Positions 1 through 3,812 of a stretch of 7,579 bases of DNA are shown here, piece by piece (position 1 is the stretch's first letter; every line of letters starts with the position of its first letter). The DNA lies in the NCBI GenBank assembly GCA_023247595.1, contig JAHFGF010000080.1, positions 1-7,579 on the forward strand. Direction: 5' to 3'. Source of the stretch: Candidatus Omnitrophota bacterium (GTDB taxonomy: Bacteria > Omnitrophota > Koll11 > Zapsychrales > Fredricksoniimonadaceae). Under the pieces are notes generated by a model. The model was not told where the DNA came from. It saw nothing but the letters and a program-made list of their open reading frames with translations, and ran no database searches. The translations under genes and the position numbers were made by a program.

Positions 1-456
1 GGCCAAATCAATGATGAGCCATTGCGACATCACAGCCCAGCCGCGGGTCACAACATATCCGCCGGAATGGTCCAGGCTGACGGCAATCTGGTCGGGCCAT
101 TTGACTAAGGCGTCACTAAGAAAAGTTTCATCTTCAACCACGCGCGTCCCTAAAATAACTCGGGACACGCCTCCATCAATCAATTTCTCGATCGTTTCAA
201 GAGAACGCACTCCGCCTCCCACTTGAACAGGAATTTTAACTGAACGGACAATATTAAAAATCCATTCCATATTATTCATCTGTCCAGTTTGAGCGCCGTC
301 GAGATCAACCAGATGCAGCCACTGGGCGCCCAAAGACTCCCATTTCTGCGCCATAGTCACGGGATTCGTTGCGTATTGCGTGACATCATCGAAACGTCCC
401 TGGAGCAGACGCACGACTTTGCCATTTTTGAGATCAATCGCAGGAAATAAAATCAT
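1..456 (-). CDS. hisA: HisA, ProFAR isomerase (3' end cut by window edge)
   Basis: This is phosphoribosylformimino-5-aminoimidazole carboxamide ribotide isomerase, a cytoplasmic (beta/alpha)8 barrel that performs the Amadori rearrangement of ProFAR to PRFAR in histidine synthesis. I translated 152 codons from the reverse strand, open to the left edge; family members are about 240 residues, so roughly 60% is present. The N terminus MILFPAIDLKNGKVVRL is diagnostic, and D8 is the expected first catalytic Asp. The phosphate-binding segment VQVGGGVRS lies at residues 77-85 and ILGTRVV at 101-107. The second catalytic Asp is D129 in SLDHSGG, followed by VVTRGW. Many HisA proteins have DxRDG where this one has DHSGG, a mild departure. 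The start ATG overlaps the hisH stop in an ATGA, so translation is probably coupled; a GGAG lies 14 bases upstream, rather far. HisF, the close paralogue, is less likely because the N terminus and the VVTRGW motif are HisA-like. Confidence 0.95.
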   Translation of the reverse strand, partial: MILFPAIDLKNGKVVRLLQGRFDDVTQYATNPVTMAQKWESLGAQWLHLVDLDGAQTGQMNNMEWIFNIVRSVKIPVQVGGGVRSLETIEKLIDGGVSRVILGTRVVEDETFLSDALVKWPDQIAVSLDHSGGYVVTRGWAVMSQWLIIDLA

Positions 457-1067
457 AGGCTGTTGAAATTCTCCAAGATTTTTAAACCGATCTTTTGACT
501 CTTTTCAGGATGAAACTGCACCGCCCAAAGATTGTCCCGGCATACGGATGAGACAAACAAAAAACCGTTGTAATCCGTTAAAGAAGCAATCCTGTCATCC
601 TGGCTGTCGCCCATCAGACGGACAAAATAGGAATGGCAGAAATAAACATTCGATCCGTTAGCAACGTTGTCGTACATCCGGCAATCGTCTCGAATCTTTA
701 ACTGGTTCCATCCCATGTGAGGAACCTTGAGGCCTTCGCCTCGAAACATCGTGACGCTTCCCGGCAGAACTCCTAAGCCTTCGATTTCACCGCCCTCAAA
801 GCTTTTTTCAAACAGCAATTGAAGCCCCAGACAAATTCCTAAAAACGGAGTTCCCTTTTTAATGACCGATTTGATGGGCTCAATAAGATCCAGCTCATCT
901 AACCGTTCCATGGCCGGACGAATGGCGCCGACACCTGGAAGAACTACTTTTTTAGCACGGGCAATGACCGAGTGATCCTGCGTCACAACAGCCTGAGCGC
1001 CGACATTCTCCAGCGCCTTTTGAACGCTGCGTAAATTCCCCATGCCGTAGTCGATGATTGCGATCAT
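453..1067 (-). CDS. hisH: HisH, glutaminase subunit of imidazole glycerol phosphate synthase
   Basis: This is the class I glutamine amidotransferase subunit that hydrolyses glutamine and passes ammonia to HisF, which makes IGP and AICAR from PRFAR. It is 204 residues, the usual family length, and appears complete. The start MIAIIDYGMGNLRSV is typical. The oxyanion segment LPGVGAI is at residues 43-49. The nucleophile elbow GICLGLQ contains C79, and the rest of the triad is H186 and E188 in QFHPEKSQ. PHMGWNQL (116-123) and VYFCHSYF (141-148) are further family motifs; the latter is usually VYFVHSYY, so Cys144 is a minor variation. The stop overlaps the hisA start by 4 bases. I see no good Shine-Dalgarno site just upstream of the ATG. 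Coupling to the preceding reading frame may therefore matter, and that frame may end only 5 bases upstream (see the 1073-1144 finding). No HisF is visible here, so the partner must be encoded elsewhere. Confidence 0.97.
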   Translation of the reverse strand: MIAIIDYGMGNLRSVQKALENVGAQAVVTQDHSVIARAKKVVLPGVGAIRPAMERLDELDLIEPIKSVIKKGTPFLGICLGLQLLFEKSFEGGEIEGLGVLPGSVTMFRGEGLKVPHMGWNQLKIRDDCRMYDNVANGSNVYFCHSYFVRLMGDSQDDRIASLTDYNGFLFVSSVCRDNLWAVQFHPEKSQKIGLKILENFNSL

Positions 1068-1094
1068 TATAGTCAGAAGCTAAAAACTTTCCAA
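1066..1094 (-). promoter_or_regulatory. Possible sigma70-type promoter overlapping the hisH start
   Basis: On the minus strand TTGGAA (1089-1094) and a perfect TATAAT (1066-1071) are separated by 17 bases. This is a good match in spacing and -10 box, with 4 of 6 matches at -35. The -10 box includes the first two bases of the hisH ATG, so transcription would begin inside hisH and could not supply its start codon. The region is AT-rich, where such matches arise easily. It may be chance, or may serve hisA and genes further downstream. Confidence 0.2.
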
Positions 1095-1113
1095 TCAGGA
1101 TGGTCATCAAACT

Positions 1114-1593
1114 TCAAAGAGAAACTAATAGTTTCTTGAAAAAACCATACATGACGACATGATATAAAATCCCGATGAATATTATCAGGATATAACCAAA
1201 AAAATCATTCCACACAATACCAGTCTGAAGCACAGAAATTTTGTTATTTCTAGGGTTGAAATAAACCACTATTTTTCCGTTAACAGGATGTTGTTCAGTT
1301 TCTTTTTGGGCTTCTTTAAATGTCTTAAAAATATTCTCTTTATTTCCTGAATAACTTAACCCATTTACCGAATATTTATATTTCATATTATAAAAACATA
1401 CAGTACCACTCCCATAAACCCGATCTTCCCTTAGTATTGTATCTACAACTATTCCTTCTACTGTAGGCCACTTTGGACTAGTCAATGCTGAAGAAAAATT
1501 TCTCATCATTAACCACATTAAATGAAGAACAACAAGACTAAACAGTGGCAAAAAAATAAAAGCGAAGAAACTCCCTACTGGGACATCTTGCAT
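1114..1593 (-). CDS. Small two-helix membrane protein, DUF3592-like, inserted between hisB and hisH
   Basis: The protein has 159 residues and unknown function. A hydrophobic helix at about residues 8-30 and a second at about 131-151 flank a polar, beta-rich middle. The middle has the pattern I associate with DUF3592: KWPTVEGIVV (41-50), a YKYSVNGLSYSG segment (72-83), then HPVNGKIVVYFNPRNNKISVLQTG (102-125, broken here only by name), the usual proline/glycine turn and 'YFNP' signature. It is probably in the inner membrane with the middle domain on one face. It is not a histidine enzyme. GC is about 30% by hand count over 1141-1380, against about 50% in 1621-1860 of hisB, which suggests transfer. 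The start follows GTGAGG by 7 bases and lies 14 bases after the hisB stop, so it probably uses the his transcript. The 3' end is uncertain: T6 at 1139-1144 sits in a U UUU UUC heptamer, and the -1 frame runs on to a stop at 1073. Confidence 0.8.
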   Translation of the reverse strand: MQDVPVGSFFAFIFLPLFSLVVLHLMWLMMRNFSSALTSPKWPTVEGIVVDTILREDRVYGSGTVCFYNMKYKYSVNGLSYSGNKENIFKTFKEAQKETEQHPVNGKIVVYFNPRNNKISVLQTGIVWNDFFGYILIIFIGILYHVVMYGFFKKLLVSL

Positions 1594-1600
1594 ACAGAAA

Positions 1601-1606
1601 CCTCAC
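1601..1606 (-). promoter_or_regulatory. Ribosome binding site of the DUF3592-like gene
   Basis: GTGAGG on the minus strand lies 7 bases before the ATG at 1593 and immediately after the hisB stop TAA (1608-1610). It supports this ATG as the start and shows that the gene is arranged to be translated from the his transcript. Confidence 0.6.
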
Positions 1607-1607
1607 T

Positions 1608-2234
1608 TTAATCAATTATTCCTTTTGTCGACGGAACTTTTCCATCACGGCGTGGATCGACCGTTGTCGCTTGATCCAATGCCATGCCCAATGACTTAAA
1701 GACCGTTTCCATGACCGTGTGAAGATCAGCGGCGCTGTCGCGTTTGACCGTCACAACGATGTTCGCGCCCAACTGATGAGCGAATGATTCAAGAAAGTGT
1801 TCGAGATGCTGAATGCTGTATCCTTCTTCATTTTTCAATTCCGGCAAACGGTCGTTTCCGTAACCAACGATGTCCATTTTGAAATAGCCGCGCCCGCTAA
1901 TATCAACCACCGAATGACCAAGAGTGGCTTCCATCGGCGCGAAACCGGAACCAAAACGTTTGATACCGGATTTCTCATCGCCCACAGCTTTTTTAAACGC
2001 CTTCCCCAAAACTATTCCGATATCTTCATTGGTGTGATGAATATCAATATGCGTATCACCCGTCACTTCGAGATTCAAATCAAAGAACCCATGAAACGCG
2101 AACAATTCGATCATGTGGCTTAACAAGCCGATCGGAGTTTTTATTTTTGTCTTACCTTTGCCGTCGACGTTTAGATCAACTTTAATCTGCGTTTCATTAC
2201 TTTTACGTTCAAGAACAGCCTTGCGCTCACTCAT
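1608..2234 (-). CDS. hisB: HisB, imidazoleglycerol-phosphate dehydratase (monofunctional, atypical metal motif)
   Basis: This enzyme dehydrates IGP to imidazole acetol phosphate using a two-Mn centre, in a 24-mer in characterised relatives. I chose the ATG at 2234 (208 residues, MSERKAVLERKS) because AAAGGA lies 6 bases upstream and family members begin near this point. A GTG at 2261 would add nine atypical residues. There is no fused phosphatase domain, unlike E. coli HisB. Recognisable motifs are HHTNEDIGIVLG (66-77), RFG (93-95), VDISGRGYF (110-118), LEHFLES with H146 (144-150), and DPRRDGKVPSTKG (193-205). Departures from the usual pattern are LSHM rather than LDHM (38-41), PMEATL rather than PMDEAL (100-105), and LHTVME (171-176) where the family normally has HHxxE, so T173 replaces the second His. 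hisD lies 354 bases upstream and the DUF3592-like gene 14 bases downstream. Family assignment is secure; full activity is less certain. Confidence 0.94.
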   Translation of the reverse strand: MSERKAVLERKSNETQIKVDLNVDGKGKTKIKTPIGLLSHMIELFAFHGFFDLNLEVTGDTHIDIHHTNEDIGIVLGKAFKKAVGDEKSGIKRFGSGFAPMEATLGHSVVDISGRGYFKMDIVGYGNDRLPELKNEEGYSIQHLEHFLESFAHQLGANIVVTVKRDSAADLHTVMETVFKSLGMALDQATTVDPRRDGKVPSTKGIID

Positions 2235-2240
2235 TGCATT

Positions 2241-2246
2241 TCCTTT
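2241..2246 (-). promoter_or_regulatory. Ribosome binding site that sets the hisB start
   Basis: AAAGGA on the minus strand ends 6 bases before the ATG at 2234. It favours this ATG over the GTG at 2261, which lies upstream of the site. Confidence 0.7.
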
Positions 2247-2320
2247 CTTACTACCTATCACCCATACGCGCTTGATACGCTATATTACTTAACGTCAGTT
2301 CGACATAACGCGCTTTAAGC

Positions 2321-2439
2321 GGGAGAGATTTCGTTTAAGCCATAAAGGCGACTTGATCCTTAGTTCATTTCTTTAAAGAATCATTAGAATAATGAACTAG
2401 CGGATCGTGGAGCCGTATGGATTAAATGGAATCTCTCCC
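2321..2439 (+). repeat. Long imperfect hairpin, copy 1 of a two-copy element
   Basis: The two ends of this 119-base element pair over 18 positions: 2321-2338 with 2422-2439, starting GGGAGAGATT against AATCTCTCCC. Further helices are 2340-2344/2416-2420, 2347-2349/2412-2414, 2354-2359/2402-2407 and 2360-2369/2391-2400, giving about 43 pairs around a 21-base apical loop. Four of these pairs are G-T pairs that would be G-U in a plus-strand transcript but A-C mismatches in a minus-strand one. The structure is therefore better formed in plus-strand RNA or single-stranded DNA, antisense to the his genes. The apical segment 2367-2388 matches the second copy at 19 of 22 positions. I do not recognise the family. 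It could be a MITE-like repeat or a structured RNA. Confidence 0.7.
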
Positions 2440-2450
2440 ATATGCGTATC

Positions 2451-2567
2451 GCTCAAGTGTGAGGATTGTGATTCCGTTCAACGAGCCCGCACACAATTTC
2501 TCTAATAAGTCTCTAAAGAAATTGTGGTGGTCTCAATTCACGTTCATCCCAACCCTCACACTTGAGC
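2451..2567 (-). repeat. Long imperfect hairpin, copy 2 of a two-copy element, opposite orientation
   Basis: This 117-base element has perfect 14-base terminal inverted repeats (GCTCAAGTGTGAGG at 2451-2464 against CCTCACACTTGAGC at 2554-2567). The stem continues with 2466-2468/2550-2552, 2470-2472/2546-2548, 2475-2477/2540-2542 and 2483-2485/2532-2534. A perfect 10-base inner stem, 2492-2501/2517-2526, closes a 15-base loop; about 40 pairs form in total. On the minus strand its apical segment (2522-2501) matches the first copy at 19 of 22 positions. That segment sits at nearly the same distance from the ends in both. Eleven bases (2440-2450) separate the two copies. No T-run follows on either strand, so it is not a standard terminator. 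Confidence 0.7.
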
Positions 2568-2588
2568 CAGGATTACATCGAACTCACG

Positions 2589-3812
2589 TTACTTAAATCT
2601 AATATTCACCGAATCCGCGTGTTTGACCAGACCTTCAATGTTGGCCACGGTCTCAAGCGGTTCGCGCACTTTTTCCAAAGCCTTTTTGGAATACGAAATC
2701 AAATGACTTGTTTTGGTAAAATCAGACAGACACAACCCTGAAAAAAACTTAGCTGTTCCAAGGGTCGGCAAAACGTGGCTGGGGCCGGCGGCGTAATCGC
2801 CCAATGCCGTCGGGCTGTACGGTCCCAAAAAAATCGCGCCCGCGTGACGAATTTTTTTCGCAATACTGACAGGATTGTTGGTTAAGATCTGCAAATGTTC
2901 CGGCGCAATCCGATTGGCGATGTCGACCGCTTCATCCATATTTTTTACAAAAATGGCAAAACCGTTGGGAACCCGCGCCCGGACATATTTGATTAACTGC
3001 TTGGACGTGGTAATCAAAATCGACAGCCCGCCGATGTGCTCCATCTGCGCTTCTAAATCCGCCACCACAAAATCCATGTTGCTGTATCGATTGGCAATCA
3101 CAACCAATTCCGTGGGGCCGGCCAGCATATCAATATCCACATAACCAAACAATTGGCGTTTGGCCTCAGTCACATAAATATTCCCGGGCCCGATAATTTT
3201 ATCGACCTTGGGAACGCTCTTTGTTCCAAACGCGAGTGCCGCAATCGCCTGAGCGCCGCCCATTTTATAAATCTCATCAACCCTTAAAAGATTGGCAACA
3301 GCCAAAATGTAAGGATTAATATGTCCGTCTTTGTTAGGCGGTGTGGCAATCACAACCCGTTTGACTCCCGCCACAATCGCCGGTACCGCGGTCATATAAA
3401 CGGACGAAACCAAAGGCGCCGTGCCCGCTGGAATATAAATCCCGACGGAATCCAAGGGCTTGATTTCTTCCTTTAAAAGAATACCGTCACGACTTTTGAC
3501 ACGTCCCGGTTTTTTAAGCTGTTTGCGGTAATAGGTTGAAACATTATTAATAATGACCTTCAAATGCTGAACAAAATCACTGGTGATATGCTGGAAAGCA
3601 CTGCTGATTTCCGACTCCGGCACGCGTACATTTTTAACCAGCAGTTTGGTTTTATCAAACTTTCGGGTGTATTTACCGACAGCCGTATCACCATTGACAC
3701 GGACATCATCAATGATTTTACGAACCTTATCTTCAATAATTTGTCGGCGGGCATAGGCATGGCGGTTATAGAGCTTTTCAATTCCCTCGCCTGATTGCTT
3801 TAAAACTTTCAT
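2589..3812 (-). CDS. hisD: HisD, histidinol dehydrogenase
   Basis: HisD is a Zn-dependent, NAD-linked enzyme that oxidises L-histidinol through the aldehyde to L-histidine, the last two steps of the pathway. The protein is 407 residues, slightly shorter than the usual 420-435, and looks intact. The motifs appear in order: GIYIPAGTAPLVSSVYMTAV (124-143), GGAQAIAALAFGT (185-197), VDKIIGPGNIYVTEAKR (203-219), DMLAGPTEL (228-236), DLEAQMEH (252-259), NRIAPEHLQI (300-309) and GDYAAGPSHVLPT (338-350). Expected Zn ligands are Q256, H259, D339 and H398, and the catalytic Glu/His pair is E305/H306; all are present. Small departures are AQMEHI for the usual SQAEHD and GPSHVLPT for GPNHVLPT. The ATG overlaps the alaS stop in an ATGA, with an AGGGG about 12 bases upstream, so translation is probably coupled to alaS. 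That tie between alaS and a histidine gene is the unusual part of the context. Confidence 0.97.
   Translation of the reverse strand: MKVLKQSGEGIEKLYNRHAYARRQIIEDKVRKIIDDVRVNGDTAVGKYTRKFDKTKLLVKNVRVPESEISSAFQHITSDFVQHLKVIINNVSTYYRKQLKKPGRVKSRDGILLKEEIKPLDSVGIYIPAGTAPLVSSVYMTAVPAIVAGVKRVVIATPPNKDGHINPYILAVANLLRVDEIYKMGGAQAIAALAFGTKSVPKVDKIIGPGNIYVTEAKRQLFGYVDIDMLAGPTELVVIANRYSNMDFVVADLEAQMEHIGGLSILITTSKQLIKYVRARVPNGFAIFVKNMDEAVDIANRIAPEHLQILTNNPVSIAKKIRHAGAIFLGPYSPTALGDYAAGPSHVLPTLGTAKFFSGLCLSDFTKTSHLISYSKKALEKVREPLETVANIEGLVKHADSVNIRFK

Larger units (their letters stand above)
2235..2588. other. Structured non-coding spacer between hisD and hisB
   Basis: This 354-base stretch has no convincing gene on either strand and is the only large gap in an otherwise tightly packed block. 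It holds two long hairpins (2321-2439 and 2451-2567), listed separately. A further inverted repeat pairs GATACGC (2274-2280) with GCGTATC (2444-2450); allowing a one-base bulge, ATA/TAT beside it also pairs, so a distal stem could enclose the first hairpin. CGCTTTAAGCG (2311-2321) is a small palindrome. I looked for a run of T after the hairpins on either strand and found none, so they are not ordinary intrinsic terminators. There is no run of His codons and no T-box signature, so an amino-acid attenuator is not supported. Upstream of hisB a TAATAT (2282-2287, minus) lacks a good -35 box, so I do not call a promoter. Confidence 0.7.

Noticed and set aside
11..226. Small plus-strand frame at the left edge
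   Set aside because: It is antisense to hisA, whose motifs on the minus strand are clear.
2235..2261. Upstream GTG start for hisB at 2261
   Set aside because: The added nine residues do not resemble the family, and the ribosome binding site at 2241-2246 fits the ATG at 2234.
2451..2567. Integron attC-like site, because the ends GCTCAAG and CTTGAGC resemble RYYYAAC and GTTRRRY
   Set aside because: Both ends miss the critical C and G of the core site, the arms pair perfectly without the spacer and bulged base of attC sites, and there is no integrase or cassette array.
2451..2588. Intrinsic terminator after hisD
   Set aside because: The stems are long and no T-run follows the hairpin on either strand.
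2235..2588. Histidine attenuator or T-box leader before hisB
   Set aside because: No short reading frame with clustered His codons and no T-box core sequence is visible.
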